Assembly: GCF_030388245.1 (NCBI RefSeq)
Contig: NZ_CP098360.1
Span: 664,001 to 728,000, forward strand
DNA length: 64,000 nt
Source: Paracoccus sp. TOH
Lineage (GTDB): Bacteria > Pseudomonadota > Alphaproteobacteria > Rhodobacterales > Rhodobacteraceae
Direction: 5' to 3'
The notes beneath the pieces were generated by a model. That model did no database searches and was not told the DNA's origin. It saw nothing but the letters and a program-made list of their open reading frames with translations. Below are positions 46,392 to 56,554 of this stretch, piece after piece. How positions within the stretch are numbered: the first letter of the stretch is position 1; each line of letters begins with the position of its first letter. A program made the translations under genes and the position numbers.

Positions 46392-46525
46392 GGCACGCCT
46401 CCCTTGTCACGCCAAGGCCTAGCAGACCCCGCCGCGGGCGCAACCCAAGGCGCGTCTTCGTCGCGCCAAGACCCGTCGCGACCGCGACGCGCCCCGGCAG
46501 ATCAGGCTGGGCCCGGCCGGCTTCC

Positions 46526-46596
46526 TTCACCGTTTTGCAAATACCCGCACGGCAGCGACGGTTGCATGGCCGCATGGGTATTTGCAAAACGGTGAA
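46526..46596. repeat. Two inverted CAAATACCC repeats forming a 21-bp stem
   Basis: 46526-46546 and 46576-46596 are perfect 21-bp inverted copies (TTCACCGTTTTGCAAATACC and its complement) with a 29-base loop. They lie between the EamA start and the HU terminator. In the same 285-bp gene-free gap I see nothing else except the HU terminator. Confidence 0.7.
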
Positions 46597-46629
46597 AAGG
46601 CGCGGCGCGGCGGCCGCGAAAACGAAGAA

Positions 46630-46654
46630 GGGCCGCGCATCGGCTGCGCGGCCC
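46630..46654 (-). terminator. Intrinsic terminator of HU gene
   Basis: A 10-bp stem GGGCCGCGCA/TGCGCGGCCC with a 5-base loop, followed on the minus strand by TTCTTCGTTTTC, 23 bp after the HU stop. A textbook intrinsic terminator. Confidence 0.8.
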
Positions 46655-46676
46655 CTCCTGACACGAGCGCCTGGGA

Positions 46677-46976
46677 TCAGGCGTTCACGCTGTCTTTCAG
46701 CGCCTTGGCGATGGTGACCTTGACCACCTTGTCGGCGGGCTTCGTCATCATTTCCTGGGTCTGCGGGTTGCGGACCTGACGCTCGGGGCGGGCGCGGCAG
46801 GCGACCTTGCCGATGCCCGGCAGGGTGACGGCGCCGCCTTCGGCAACAGTGCGCGACACGACGGCCGAGAGCGCGTCAAGAGCCGCGGCGGCGGTTTTCT
46901 TGTCGCTGCCCATTTCATCGGCCAGCGTGGCGACGAGCTGAGTCTTGGTCATCGGTTTCGAAGCGGCCTGGGCCAT
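46677..46976 (-). CDS. HU-family DNA-binding protein
   Basis: A 99-residue histone-like protein. The helical base TKTQLVATLADEMGSDKKTA is followed by GAVTLPGIGKVACRARPERQ and the arm segment RNPQTQEMMTKPADKVV, with the DNA-intercalating Pro in RNPQ. The N-terminal MAQAASKPM extension is typical of alphaproteobacterial HU. It has its own terminator and a 150-bp upstream region. Confidence 0.94.
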   Translation of the reverse strand: MAQAASKPMTKTQLVATLADEMGSDKKTAAAALDALSAVVSRTVAEGGAVTLPGIGKVACRARPERQVRNPQTQEMMTKPADKVVKVTIAKALKDSVNA

Positions 46977-47127
46977 GTTCTGTCTCCTCGTTGTTTCCCG
47001 TTCGGGAAATTTTCGGACGCCACCTTGGCGGCACGAAAGCCGCTACACAAGCTTTTTGCGCGCAGTTCAAGCATTTTCCTTTGTTTTCGCGGATCGGACG
47101 CAGCGAAAACGGCCCGGACCCGCCTTG

Positions 47128-48618
47128 TCAGAGGAAAGCGGTCTCATTGAAGGACCTCAACTTCCGCGAGTGGATGCGTTCCAGCGGAGTCGCGCGCAAT
47201 TTTTCCATCGCCCGGATGCCGATCAGCAGGTGGTTCGCGACCTGGGTGCGATAGAAATCCGTCGCCATGCCGGGCAGTTTCAGCTCGCCATGCAGCGGCT
47301 TGTCCGAAACGCAGAGCAGCGTGCCATAGGGCACCCGGAAGCGGAAGCCGTTCGCGGCGATGGTGGCGCTTTCCATGTCCAGCGCGATGGCGCGCGACTG
47401 CGACAGGCGCTGCACCGGACCGGACTGGTCGCGCAGTTCCCAGTTGCGGTTGTCGATGGTGGCGACGGTGCCGGTGCGCATGATCCGCTTCAGCTCATAG
47501 CCGTCCAGCCGCGTGACCTCGGCCACCGCCTCCTGCAGGGCGACCTGCACCTCGGCCAGGGCCGGGATCGGCACCCAGACCGGCAGGTCGTCATCAAGCA
47601 CATGATCCTCGCGCAGATAGGCATGGGCGAGGACGAAATCGCCCAGCGACTGCGAGTTGCGCAGCCCCGCGCAATGGCCGACCATCAGCCAGGCATGCGG
47701 CCGCAGGACCGCGATATGGTCGGTCGCGGTCTTGGCGTTGGACGGCCCGACGCCGATATTGACCAGGGTGATGCCGTCGCCGTCCGGGCGCTTCAGGTGA
47801 TAGGCCGGCATCTGCGGCATCTTGGCGCCGGTGGCGATGATGTCCTCGGCGCGTTCCAGCACCTGGTTCCCGGGCGCGACGAATTCGGTATAGCCCGAAT
47901 GGGGATCGGCCAGCGCCCGACGGGCGAAAAGCTCGAACTCGTCCACATAGAACTGGTAATTGGTGAACATCACGAAATTCTGGAAATGCTCAGGCAAGGT
48001 CGCGGTGTAATGCGACAGCCGCGCCAGCGAGTAATCCACCCGCTGCGCCGTGAACGGCGCCAGGGGCTGGCTGCCGTCCGGGTTCGGCCCCGCGGTGCCG
48101 TTCACGATGTCGTCGTTCATCGTGTTCAGGTCCGGCACGTCGAAGACGTCGCGCAGCGAATAGCTCAGCACGCCTTCCTGCGGCACGTTCAGGTCGCTTT
48201 GCGTGGCCACGGCGAAATGCACCGGCATCGGCGTATCGCTGTCCGAGATCGAGACCGCGACGCCGTGGTTCTTCATCAGCAGCCCGATCTGCTCGGTCAG
48301 GTAGCCGCAGAAAAGGTCCGGCCGGGTGATCGAGGTGGAATAGGTTCCGGGCAGCGCCACATGGCCGAAGGACAGGCGCGAATCCGTCTTGGAATGGACC
48401 GGCACGGTCAGCCGCAACTCGGGGTAGAACGCGCGATACCGCGCCTGCGGCCGGTTGCCCTCCAGCGTGGCGAGGAAACGGTCCAGCAGGAAATGCGAGG
48501 CGCGCTGGTAAAGTTCGATCAGCCGCGCCACGGCGGCGGCCGGATCGTCGAAATGGACCTGCTCGGCGGGCTCGGGCGTCTCGATGGGAAGTCTCCGGCT
48601 GTCGGTCAACATGCGCAT
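47128..48618 (-). CDS. amn: AMP nucleosidase
   Basis: A 496-residue enzyme splitting AMP into adenine and ribose 5-phosphate. Its N-terminal half contains [20 protein letters not shown] and [20 protein letters not shown], family-specific. The C-terminal nucleoside phosphorylase-like domain shows [40 protein letters not shown] and [20 protein letters not shown] with the catalytic Asp/Glu. Starts at 48618 or 48612 are equally possible. Confidence 0.95.
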   Translation of the reverse strand: MRMLTDSRRLPIETPEPAEQVHFDDPAAAVARLIELYQRASHFLLDRFLATLEGNRPQARYRAFYPELRLTVPVHSKTDSRLSFGHVALPGTYSTSITRPDLFCGYLTEQIGLLMKNHGVAVSISDSDTPMPVHFAVATQSDLNVPQEGVLSYSLRDVFDVPDLNTMNDDIVNGTAGPNPDGSQPLAPFTAQRVDYSLARLSHYTATLPEHFQNFVMFTNYQFYVDEFELFARRALADPHSGYTEFVAPGNQVLERAEDIIATGAKMPQMPAYHLKRPDGDGITLVNIGVGPSNAKTATDHIAVLRPHAWLMVGHCAGLRNSQSLGDFVLAHAYLREDHVLDDDLPVWVPIPALAEVQVALQEAVAEVTRLDGYELKRIMRTGTVATIDNRNWELRDQSGPVQRLSQSRAIALDMESATIAANGFRFRVPYGTLLCVSDKPLHGELKLPGMATDFYRTQVANHLLIGIRAMEKLRATPLERIHSRKLRSFNETAFL

Positions 48619-48709
48619 TCTCCAGTTTCGCCGGAGAGTGCCAGCGCCGCCGCGGGCTGGCAAGCCGGCAGCGGAGGCCCTATCTGACTGGGACAAAGGA
48701 GTGATCCGC

Positions 48710-49696
48710 ATGGAATTTTCCATTCTCGACCTGGCGGTGGTGGCCGAAGGCTCGGACGCGCGGCAGGCCATCGCCAATTCCGTCGCGCTGGCGCAGGCCG
48801 CCGAGGGCTGGGGTTACAGCCGCTTCTGGCTGGCCGAGCATCACAACATGCCCGGCATCGCCAGCGCCGCCACCGCTGTGCTGATCGGCCATGTCGCCGA
48901 CCATACGCATACCATCCGCGTCGGCGCCGGCGGCGTCATGCTGCCGAACCACGCGCCGCTGGCCATCGCCGAGCAGTTCGGCACCCTGGCGACCATCCAT
49001 GGCGACCGCATCGACCTGGGGCTCGGCCGCGCGCCGGGCGGCGACGGCGCGGTCATGCACGCGCTGCGCCGCTCGATGCAGCGCAACGAGGATTTTCCCA
49101 ATGATGTGGTCGAGCTGCTGCGCTATCTGGGCCCGCCGCGCCCCGGCGCCCCGGTCGCGGCCCATCCCGGCGAAGGCACGAACCTGCCGGTCTGGATCCT
49201 CGGCTCGTCGCTTTATGGGGCGAGCCTCGCCGCCGTGCTGGGCCTGCCCTATGCCTTCGCCAGCCATTTCGCGCCCGGCGATCTCGACCAGGCGGTGCAG
49301 CTTTACCGCGACCGTTTCGAGCCGACCGAGTTCGGCCAGAAGCCGCGCTTCATGCTGGCGGTGAACGTCATCGCCGCCGAAACCGACGCCGAGGCGCAGC
49401 GGCTGCGCACCAGCCAGATGATTTCCTTTGCGCGGCTGCGCACCGGCATGCCCGGCCTGTTGCCGCCGCCGGTCGACGACATCCAGAACGCGGTGCCGGC
49501 GCATGTCCTGCCCATGGTCGAGCAGGCGCTGTCGGTCAGCGCCGTGGGCGCACCGGCCACCGTGGCGGCGCGGCTCGAGGAGCTGATCGCCCGCTACCGC
49601 CCCGACGAGCTGATCCTGGTCGGCAATGTTTACGACCAGGCGGCGCGGCATCGCAGCTTCGCCATCGCCGCCGAAATCCTGCGGGGACGGGCATGA
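48710..49696 (+). CDS. LLM-class flavin-dependent oxidoreductase
   Basis: A 328-residue luciferase-like TIM barrel. [20 protein letters not shown] near residue 33 and [20 protein letters not shown] near 72 are the standard blocks. [13 protein letters not shown] near 98 is the MsnO8-type signature. It uses FMNH2 or F420-like flavin; the substrate is unknown. AAAGGAG precedes the ATG. The stop overlaps the next gene (ATGA). Confidence 0.9.
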   Translation: MEFSILDLAVVAEGSDARQAIANSVALAQAAEGWGYSRFWLAEHHNMPGIASAATAVLIGHVADHTHTIRVGAGGVMLPNHAPLAIAEQFGTLATIHGDRIDLGLGRAPGGDGAVMHALRRSMQRNEDFPNDVVELLRYLGPPRPGAPVAAHPGEGTNLPVWILGSSLYGASLAAVLGLPYAFASHFAPGDLDQAVQLYRDRFEPTEFGQKPRFMLAVNVIAAETDAEAQRLRTSQMISFARLRTGMPGLLPPPVDDIQNAVPAHVLPMVEQALSVSAVGAPATVAARLEELIARYRPDELILVGNVYDQAARHRSFAIAAEILRGRA

Positions 49697-50553
49697 GGAT
49701 GCTGGTCTTCGGGCACGGCTATACCGCCGGTTTCCTGACGCCGCTGCTGCTGGCCCGGGGCTGGCAGGTCGCCGGCACCACCCGCGCCGATGCCGCCCGC
49801 GTCGCCGAGGCCGGCGCCGAGCCGCTGATCTGGCCGGGCGACGATGCAGCGGTCCGACAGGCCATCGCCGGGGCCGATGCGATCCTGGTTTCGGTGGCGC
49901 CGGAGCGGGGCGCGGACCCGGTCCTGGCGGGGTTCGGCGCCGAGATCGCCGCCGCGCGGCCGCGCTGGCTGGGCTATCTGTCCACCACCGGGGTCTATGG
50001 CGACCACGGCGGCGGCTGGGTCGACGAGGACACGCCCCTGACCCCCTCGACCCGCCGCGGGCATGAGCGGGTCGCGGCCGAGCAGGGCTGGCAGCAATTG
50101 GCGGCGGAACACGGCCTGCCGCTGCACATCTTCCGTCTGGCCGGGATCTACGGGCCCGGGCGCGGCCCCTTTGCCAAGGTCCGGGCGGGCACGGCGCGGC
50201 GCATCGTCAAGCCGGGCCAGGTGTTTTCGCGCATCCATGCCGAGGATATCGCGCGGGTGCTGCTGGCCTCGATCCACGCGCCGCGGCCGGGGGCGGTCTA
50301 CAATGTCTGCGACGACGATCCGGCCCCGCCCGAGGCGGTGATCGGCCATGCCGCGGAACTGCTGGGCCTGCCCTTGCCGCCGACCGAGGACTATGCCAGT
50401 GCCGAGATGACGCCGATGGCGCGCAGCTTCTATGCCGAGAACAAGCGCGTCTCGAACGCCCGCATCAAGCGCGAGCTGGGCGTGACGCTGCGCTATCCCG
50501 ATTACCGCGCCGGCCTTGCGGCGCTGGCGCGGGCCGAGGGCATCACGGTTTAG
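49693..50553 (+). CDS. SDR-type NAD-dependent epimerase/reductase (YeeZ-like)
   Basis: A 286-residue Rossmann protein with an N-terminal [18 protein letters not shown] nucleotide motif, [20 protein letters not shown] near 96 (the Ser/Thr-Tyr region), and [17 protein letters not shown] near 145. The extended-SDR C-terminal part includes [20 protein letters not shown]. Reaction unknown. It is coupled to the LLM oxidoreductase and convergent with the SH3 gene (4-base overlap). Confidence 0.85.
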   Translation: MRMLVFGHGYTAGFLTPLLLARGWQVAGTTRADAARVAEAGAEPLIWPGDDAAVRQAIAGADAILVSVAPERGADPVLAGFGAEIAAARPRWLGYLSTTGVYGDHGGGWVDEDTPLTPSTRRGHERVAAEQGWQQLAAEHGLPLHIFRLAGIYGPGRGPFAKVRAGTARRIVKPGQVFSRIHAEDIARVLLASIHAPRPGAVYNVCDDDPAPPEAVIGHAAELLGLPLPPTEDYASAEMTPMARSFYAENKRVSNARIKRELGVTLRYPDYRAGLAALARAEGITV

Positions 50554-51176
50554 GGCGCGATCGAGCAGCAGCCGGTCAGCATGCGCGACGGCTGCTCCTG
50601 CCCGTCCAGGATCACCGTCACCCCCAGCGCGAAGGCGCGGTCCGACATGCCGTCCGAGCATTGTTCGGGCTGGATCACGGCGGTCAGGCGGCCCTTGTCG
50701 TCGCCGGCGATGATGCCGCGCATCGGCTCGCCCTCGATGCCGCGATCCATGACCTTGCGCAGCGACAGCGGACGCTCGGGCTGGTCGGGCTCGCTGAACA
50801 CCAACCCCTTCTCGACGGTCTTGAAGGACCAGAAGGGTTCGGTGCCGCTGCAGTTCAGCGTCAGCGGCAGCTCGGCCGGTTTCCAGGCCGAGGATTGCGG
50901 CTTGAGGAAGCGCAGCGCCACCCAGCCCGAGCCCTCGCCGACATTGACCCGGCCCCATTTGCCCGACGCGTCGCGACCCAGAAGCTCGACCCCCTTGGCG
51001 GTCGAGGCCAGCTTGCCGATGACCTTGGCCTTGCCGTCCGGCGCCTCGCGCACGTTCAAGGTGTCCCAGGTCTCGACCACGGTGACGTCGAACAGGTTCG
51101 GCAGATAGTCGCCGGCCATCGCCGTGACCGGAAAAGCCAGCACCAGGCCGGCCATGAGGATACGCAGCATTGTCAC
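50550..51176 (-). CDS. Exported SH3-domain protein, unknown function
   Basis: A 208-residue protein with a signal peptide (LRILMAGLVLAFPVTAMAG). A bacterial SH3-like fold lies at ~28-90 (LNVREAPDGKAKVIGKLAST; SGWVALRFL). The second domain resembles COG3650-type (LTLNCSGTEPFWSFKTVEKG near 105) and contains Cys residues ([18 protein letters not shown]). Probably periplasmic. It begins four bases after dxs, so it is the last gene of the isoprenoid operon. Confidence 0.78.
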   Translation of the reverse strand: MTMLRILMAGLVLAFPVTAMAGDYLPNLFDVTVVETWDTLNVREAPDGKAKVIGKLASTAKGVELLGRDASGKWGRVNVGEGSGWVALRFLKPQSSAWKPAELPLTLNCSGTEPFWSFKTVEKGLVFSEPDQPERPLSLRKVMDRGIEGEPMRGIIAGDDKGRLTAVIQPEQCSDGMSDRAFALGVTVILDGQEQPSRMLTGCCSIAP

Positions 51177-51179
51177 CTC

Positions 51180-53102
51180 TCAGGCGCGTTTGGCCAGCGC
51201 CACGCCAAGGACGTCCAGCACCTTGGCCTCGATGTCGGGGGCGGACATGCGGGCGTCGCGATACATGGCCTCGGGGCTGGCATGATCAATGAATGTATCG
51301 GGCAGGACCATCTGGCGGAAGCGCAGACCGTCGTCGAAAACCCCTTCATCGGCAAGAAGTTGCGCGACGAGCGACCCGAAGCCGCCGACCGCGCCCTCCT
51401 CGATGGTGATCAGCGCCTCATGCGTGCGGGCCAGGCGCAGAATCAGCTCGCGGTCCAGGGGCTTGGCAAAGCGGGCATCGACCACGGTGGGGGTGATGCC
51501 CCGCGCCAGCAGCGCCTCGCGCGCGCGCATGACCTCGCCCAGGCGGGTGCCCAGCGACAGGATGGCGACGCGCTTGCCCTCGGCGATCACGCGGGCCTTG
51601 CCGATCTGCAGCGGCTGGCCGCGCTCGGGCATCTCGACGCCCATGCCCTCGCCGCGCGGATAGCGGAAGGCGATGGGGCCCTCGTCATAGGCGGCGGCGG
51701 TGGCGACCATATGCGCCAGTTCGGCCTCGTCGGCGGCGGCCATGACCACGAAGCCGGGCAGGTTGGCCAGAAAGGCCACGTCATAGGCCCCGGCATGGGT
51801 TGCGCCATCGGCGCCGACCAGCCCGGCGCGGTCGATGGCGAAGCGGACCGGCAGTCGCTGGATCGCCACGTCATGCACGACCTGGTCATAGCCGCGCTGC
51901 AGGAAGGTCGAGTAAAGCGCGCAGAACGGCTTCAGCCCCCCCGCCGCCAGCCCGGCCGAGAAGGTCACCGCATGTTGTTCCGCGATGCCCACGTCGAAGC
52001 AGCGGCGCGGGAAACGCTCGGCGAACAGGTTCAGCCCGGTGCCGTCCGGCATCGCCGCCGTCACCGCCACGATCTTGTCGTCGCGGCTGGCCTGATCGAC
52101 CAGCGCGCGGGCAAAGACCGAGGTATAGCTGGGCGCGTTCGACTTGGCCTTGGCCTGCGCGCCCGTCGCCACGTCGAATTTCGCCGTGGCATGGCCCTTG
52201 TCGGCGGCGCGCTCGGCCGGACCGTAGCCCTTGCCCTTGCGGGTCACCGCGTGGATCAGCACCGGCCCGTCGGCCCGCGCCTTGACGGTGCGCAGCAGCG
52301 GCAGAAGCTGGTCGAGGTCGTGGCCGTCGACCGGGCCGATATAAGAAAAGCCCAGTTCCTCGAACAGGGTGCCGCCGACGGTCAGGCCCTTGAGCATCTC
52401 CTTGGCGCGCCGCGCCCCCTCTTGCAACGAGGGCGGCAGGAACCCCACCGCGCCCTTGGCGACGGCCTTCAGGTCCTGGAACGGCCCCTCGGCGTAAAGC
52501 CGGGTCAGGTAGCGCGACAGCGCCCCGGTGGGCGGCGCGATGGACATCTCGTTGTCGTTCAGCACCACGAACAGCCGCTTGCCCAGGTCGCCCGCATTGT
52601 TCAGCGCCTCGAAGGCCATGCCGGCGCTCATCGCGCCGTCGCCGATCACCGCGATGGCGTCGCCCGGATCGCCGCCGAGCTCGCGCGCCATGGCGAAACC
52701 CAGCGCCGCGCTGATCGAGGTCGAGCTGTGCCCGGCCCCGAACGGATCATAGGGGCTTTCCGAACGCTTGGTGAAACCGGACAGGCCATTCTCCATCCGC
52801 AGGGTGCGGATGCGGTCGCGGCGCCCGGTCAGGATCTTGTGCGGATAGCATTGATGGCCGACATCCCAGATGATCTTGTCGCGCGGCGCGTCGAAAACCG
52901 CGTGCAGGGCCACGGTCAGCTCGACCACGCCCAGCCCGGCGCCCAGATGGCCGCCGGTGACGGAAACGGCGCTGATCGTCTCGGCCCGCAATTCCTCGGC
53001 AAGCTGGCGCAATTCGCGATCCGTCAGATCCTTGAGATCGGACGGCACCCGCACCCGGTCAAGCACGGGGGTCGCGGGGCGGTCGTTCTGGTCTTGGGTC
53101 AT
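51180..53102 (-). CDS. dxs: 1-deoxy-D-xylulose-5-phosphate synthase
   Basis: A 640-residue thiamine-diphosphate enzyme and the entry step of the MEP isoprenoid pathway, joining pyruvate and glyceraldehyde 3-phosphate. The ThDP motif is [20 protein letters not shown] near residue 150, the substrate His region is [12 protein letters not shown] near 77, and the transketolase-type signature is [17 protein letters not shown] near 372. Length is normal. It sits 25 bp after ispA. Confidence 0.98.
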   Translation of the reverse strand: MTQDQNDRPATPVLDRVRVPSDLKDLTDRELRQLAEELRAETISAVSVTGGHLGAGLGVVELTVALHAVFDAPRDKIIWDVGHQCYPHKILTGRRDRIRTLRMENGLSGFTKRSESPYDPFGAGHSSTSISAALGFAMARELGGDPGDAIAVIGDGAMSAGMAFEALNNAGDLGKRLFVVLNDNEMSIAPPTGALSRYLTRLYAEGPFQDLKAVAKGAVGFLPPSLQEGARRAKEMLKGLTVGGTLFEELGFSYIGPVDGHDLDQLLPLLRTVKARADGPVLIHAVTRKGKGYGPAERAADKGHATAKFDVATGAQAKAKSNAPSYTSVFARALVDQASRDDKIVAVTAAMPDGTGLNLFAERFPRRCFDVGIAEQHAVTFSAGLAAGGLKPFCALYSTFLQRGYDQVVHDVAIQRLPVRFAIDRAGLVGADGATHAGAYDVAFLANLPGFVVMAAADEAELAHMVATAAAYDEGPIAFRYPRGEGMGVEMPERGQPLQIGKARVIAEGKRVAILSLGTRLGEVMRAREALLARGITPTVVDARFAKPLDRELILRLARTHEALITIEEGAVGGFGSLVAQLLADEGVFDDGLRFRQMVLPDTFIDHASPEAMYRDARMSAPDIEAKVLDVLGVALAKRA

Positions 53103-53127
53103 GGCTTGCCCCTCTCCGGGCGGGCTG

Positions 53128-53991
53128 TCAGGCGTCGCGTTCGATAACGAAACGCGCAAGCTGCCGCAAGTTTCCTGCATCCTCGCCATAGGGCTCCAGC
53201 GCCGATTCGGCGGCGCGGACCAGCTTGCGGGCCTTGTCCTGCGCCCCCTCGAGGCCCAGCAGCGAGACGAAGGTCGCCTTGTTCGCCGCATCGTCCTTGC
53301 GGGTGCGCTTGCCGGTCTCGGCCTCGTCGCCGGTCACGTCCAGGATGTCGTCCTGGATCTGGAAGGCCAGGCCCAGGTTGCGGGCATATTCCGCCAGCGG
53401 GCCGGGATCCTCGCCGGCCATGACCGCGCCGGCGGTGGCGGCGAACTGGATCAGCGCGCCGGTCTTGGCACCTTGCAGCCGCTTGATGGCGACGATGTCC
53501 AGCGGTTCCATGGCGGTCTCGGCGGCGATGTCCAGCGCCTGGCCCCAGACCATGCCGCGCCCGCCCACCGCCTCGGAAAAGCCGCGGATCAGCGCCAGGC
53601 GCGTCTCGGCCGCGCCGATCTGCGGATCGGTCAGCAGGCCGAAGGCCAGGCTTTGCAGCGCGTCGCCGGCCAGGATCGCGGTCGCCTCGGACCATTGCAC
53701 ATGCACGGTCGGCAGGCCACGGCGCAGGTCGTCATTGTCCATCGAAGGCAGGTCGTCATGCACCAGGCTATAGGCGTGCAACGCCTCGACCGCCGCGGCG
53801 ACGGGCAGCGATTCCCGGTCGCGCAACCCGAACAGCCGCGCCGATTCCATCGCCAGGAAGGCGCGGATGCGCTTGCCGCCGATGCAGGCATAGCGCATCG
53901 CATCGGCCAGCTCGCCCGAGGGCAGATTCGCCATGGCCTCCTCCAGCGCGGCCTGCACCTGCGCCTTCACGTCCTCAAGGCGGTCCTGCAT
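53128..53991 (-). CDS. ispA: Farnesyl diphosphate synthase
   Basis: A 287-residue short-chain trans-prenyltransferase. The first Asp-rich motif is [20 protein letters not shown] near residue 82, and the second is [20 protein letters not shown] near 222. [18 protein letters not shown] near 38 binds diphosphate. It condenses IPP with DMAPP/GPP. The ATG at 53991 shares one base with the xseB stop (TGATG). Confidence 0.96.
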   Translation of the reverse strand: MQDRLEDVKAQVQAALEEAMANLPSGELADAMRYACIGGKRIRAFLAMESARLFGLRDRESLPVAAAVEALHAYSLVHDDLPSMDNDDLRRGLPTVHVQWSEATAILAGDALQSLAFGLLTDPQIGAAETRLALIRGFSEAVGGRGMVWGQALDIAAETAMEPLDIVAIKRLQGAKTGALIQFAATAGAVMAGEDPGPLAEYARNLGLAFQIQDDILDVTGDEAETGKRTRKDDAANKATFVSLLGLEGAQDKARKLVRAAESALEPYGEDAGNLRQLARFVIERDA

Positions 53992-54227
53992 CACAGGCCC
54001 TCGACCGGGGCAGTCCCGCTGGGCTGGCCATTGGCGGCCAGGGTGATCTTTTCCACCCGCTCCTCGGCCTCGCGCAGGCGCTTGTCGCAATGCGCGCGCA
54101 GAGCGGCGCCGCGTTCGTAAAGCTTGATCGATTCCTCCAGCGTCGCCTCGCCGTGTTCCAGCCGGCCGACCGTCGCCTCAAGCTCTTTCATCGCCTCCTC
54201 GAAGGACATGTTCTCGATCTCGGTCAC
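53991..54227 (-). CDS. xseB: Exodeoxyribonuclease VII small subunit
   Basis: A 78-residue protein: ENMSFEEAMKELEATVGRLE, EESIKLYERGAALRAHCDKR, and EAEERVEKITL, the compact helical XseB pattern. With XseA it forms the ssDNA exonuclease VII. Its start overlaps the HDAC-like gene stop and its stop overlaps ispA, a conserved arrangement. Confidence 0.95.
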   Translation of the reverse strand: MTEIENMSFEEAMKELEATVGRLEHGEATLEESIKLYERGAALRAHCDKRLREAEERVEKITLAANGQPSGTAPVEGL

Positions 54228-55141
54228 GCCGCAGTCTCCCTCAGCACATCGACATGGGCACGCGCCGAGCGGCCCAGAGCGGCGAGATCATAGCCGCCTT
54301 CCAGCGCCGATACCACCGGGGCCGAACAGGCGGCCGCGGCGTCGCAGATCATCCGGGTGATGGCGGTGAAATCCGCCTCGCGCCACATCAGCGCCGCCAG
54401 CGGATCGTCGGCATGGGCGTCGAACCCGGCCGAAACCAGCACCAGCTGCGGCCGCCAGGCCTCGACCCGGGCGCAGAGCTGCCGCCAGACGGCGCGGGCC
54501 TGCTCGCCGCCGCTGCCCGGCGCCAGCGGCACGTTCACGATCTGCCCATGCGCACCGCTTTCGCCGGGCGCGCCCGAGCCCGGATAAAGCGGTATCTGAT
54601 GGCTCGAAGCGAACAGCGCCCGCTTCTCGTCCCACAGCACGTCCTGGGTGCCGTTGCCGTGATGCACGTCGAAATCCAGCACCGCCACCCGGTCCAGCCG
54701 GTGATGGTCCAGCGCCCGCAAGGCCGCGATGGCGACCGAGGAAAAGATGCAGAATCCCATGGCCCGCGCCCGCTCGGCATGATGGCCCGGCGGGCGCATG
54801 GCGACGAAGGCATTGGGCGCCTCTCCGGCCAGCACCGCATCGACCGCGGCGCAAACGCCGCCGACGGCATGGCGCGCCGCCGCCAAGCTGTCCGGCGCCA
54901 GATAGGTGTCCGAATCGAGCATGGCCCAGCCCTCGGCCGGCGATTTCCGGCGCAGCGCGGACAGGTATTCCGGCGGATGGGCGCGCAGGATGTCCGTCTC
55001 GGCCGCTTCCGGCGCCTCGCGCCGGGCCAGGTCGAGCCCCGCCAATGCGCCCAGGACGGCATCCAGCCGCGCCACCTGTTCGGGATGGCTGGGCGGCGTC
55101 ACATGCAGGTGCCCCGAAGGATGCGTATAAAGCAAGGTCAT
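54224..55141 (-). CDS. Histone deacetylase family protein
   Basis: A 305-residue zinc-dependent amidohydrolase. Active-site blocks are AMRPPGHHAERARAMGFCIF near residue 120 (His-His), VLDFDVHHGNGTQDVLWDE near 160, and VSAGFDAHADDPLAAL near 245, giving the Asp-His-Asp zinc ligands. Bacterial relatives deacetylate acetoin-pathway proteins or polyamines; the substrate here is unknown. It leads the xseB-ispA-dxs operon. Confidence 0.92.
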   Translation of the reverse strand: MTLLYTHPSGHLHVTPPSHPEQVARLDAVLGALAGLDLARREAPEAAETDILRAHPPEYLSALRRKSPAEGWAMLDSDTYLAPDSLAAARHAVGGVCAAVDAVLAGEAPNAFVAMRPPGHHAERARAMGFCIFSSVAIAALRALDHHRLDRVAVLDFDVHHGNGTQDVLWDEKRALFASSHQIPLYPGSGAPGESGAHGQIVNVPLAPGSGGEQARAVWRQLCARVEAWRPQLVLVSAGFDAHADDPLAALMWREADFTAITRMICDAAAACSAPVVSALEGGYDLAALGRSARAHVDVLRETAA

Positions 55142-55224
55142 CGGCCAAGGATTATGGGCAGCCCCGCGGCACGGCAAGCCCATCTTGCGATCGGGCGGGG
55201 GGCGACGAGCCCGCCCGGAAGCCG

Positions 55225-55276
55225 TCTTCTCTGTTTTCCAAATACTCTCGGGGGTCCGGGGGCAGACAGCCCCCGG
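55225..55276 (-). terminator. mtaB 3' hairpin joined to dispersed repeat, copy 5
   Basis: CCGGGGGC-AGACA-GCCCCCGG (55256-55276), a perfect 8-bp stem, lies 15 bp after the mtaB stop. It is followed on the minus strand by GAGAGTATTTGGAAAACAG, a variant of the dispersed repeat. This is probably the mtaB terminator. Confidence 0.6.
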
Positions 55277-55291
55277 CGCGACGGCGAAGGA

Positions 55292-56554
55292 TCAGACCGT
55301 CAGCCGCTGCCCGTCATGACCGGCGATGCGCAACTCCACCAGCGTGCCCTCGGGCATGTCGCGCGCGAAGGCCACCTCGGTGAAATGCTCGGTCCGACCC
55401 AGGCGCGGCCCCTCGGTCAGCACCATGCGGCTTTGCCCGACCTCGGCCGCGAGGTGGCGGGCCAGCGCCGCATCGCCCGCCGCGCGCAGCCGCGCCGCAC
55501 GATCCCGGATCGCCGGACCCGGCACCCGCGGCATCCGCGCCGCCGGCGTCCCCTTGCGTGCCGAATAGGGAAACACATGCAGGAAGGTCAGTCCGCAATC
55601 CTCGACCAGCTTCAGGCTGTTCTGGAACATCGCCTCGGTCTCGGTCGGAAAGCCGGCGATGATGTCGGCGCCGAAGACGATGCCGGGGCGCAGCTTGCGG
55701 GCATCCTCGCAGAAGCGGATGGCGTCGTCGCGCAGGTGTCGGCGCTTCATCCGCTTCAGGATCATGTCGTCGCCGGCCTGCAGCGACAGGTGCAGATGCG
55801 GCATCAGCCGCGGCTCGCTGGCGATGGCCAGCATCAGATTCTCGTCCGCCTCGATCGAATCGATCGAGCTGATGCGCAGCCGCGGCAGGTCCGGCACCAG
55901 CCGCAGGATGCGCATCACCAGATCGCCCAGCCGCGGCTGGCCCGGCAGGTCGGCGCCCCATGAGGTCAGGTCCACCCCGGTCAGCACCACCTCGTTGAAG
56001 CCGCGGTCGCGCAGCCGCTTGATCTGTTCGACCACCACCCCGGCCGGGACCGAGCGCGAATTGCCGCGGCCATAGGGGATGATGCAGAAGGTGCAGCGGT
56101 GGTCGCAGCCGTTCTGCACCTGCACATAGGCGCGGTGCCGGCCGAAACCGTCGATCAGGTGGCCCGCGGTCTCGCGCACCGACATGATGTCGTCGACCTG
56201 CACCTTCTCGGTTTCGCCGATCAGGTCGGGGGCCTGCATGGCGGCCCAGGTGGCGGGCTGCATCTTTTCATGGTTGCCGATGACGCGGCTGACCTCGGCC
56301 ATGGCGGCAAAGGTTTCGGGCTCGGTCTGGGCGGCGCAGCCGGTGACGATGACCGGGGCGCCGGGGTTCTCGCGCGCCAGCCGGCGGATTTCCTGGCGGG
56401 CCTTGCGCACCGCCTCGGCGGTCACCGCGCAGGTGTTCACGATCACCGCGCCCTGCAGCCCGGCGGCCTCGGCCATCTCGCGCATGGCCTCGGTCTCATA
56501 GGCGTTCAGCCGGCAGCCGAGGGTGGCGAAAACCGGGGGCTTCAGATCCTTCAT
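55292..56554 (-). CDS. mtaB: tRNA t6A37 methylthiotransferase MtaB
   Basis: A 420-residue radical-SAM enzyme turning t6A at tRNA position 37 into ms2t6A. The N-terminal UPF0004 domain has ATLGCRLNAYETEAMREMAE, VNTCAVTAEAVRKARQ and TGCAAQTEP, three Cys for one Fe-S cluster. The radical-SAM motif is GCDHRCTFCIIPYGRGNSRS near 145. A TRAM-like C-terminus ends the protein. The start overlaps the dapF stop. Confidence 0.96.
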   Translation of the reverse strand: MKDLKPPVFATLGCRLNAYETEAMREMAEAAGLQGAVIVNTCAVTAEAVRKARQEIRRLARENPGAPVIVTGCAAQTEPETFAAMAEVSRVIGNHEKMQPATWAAMQAPDLIGETEKVQVDDIMSVRETAGHLIDGFGRHRAYVQVQNGCDHRCTFCIIPYGRGNSRSVPAGVVVEQIKRLRDRGFNEVVLTGVDLTSWGADLPGQPRLGDLVMRILRLVPDLPRLRISSIDSIEADENLMLAIASEPRLMPHLHLSLQAGDDMILKRMKRRHLRDDAIRFCEDARKLRPGIVFGADIIAGFPTETEAMFQNSLKLVEDCGLTFLHVFPYSARKGTPAARMPRVPGPAIRDRAARLRAAGDAALARHLAAEVGQSRMVLTEGPRLGRTEHFTEVAFARDMPEGTLVELRIAGHDGQRLTV

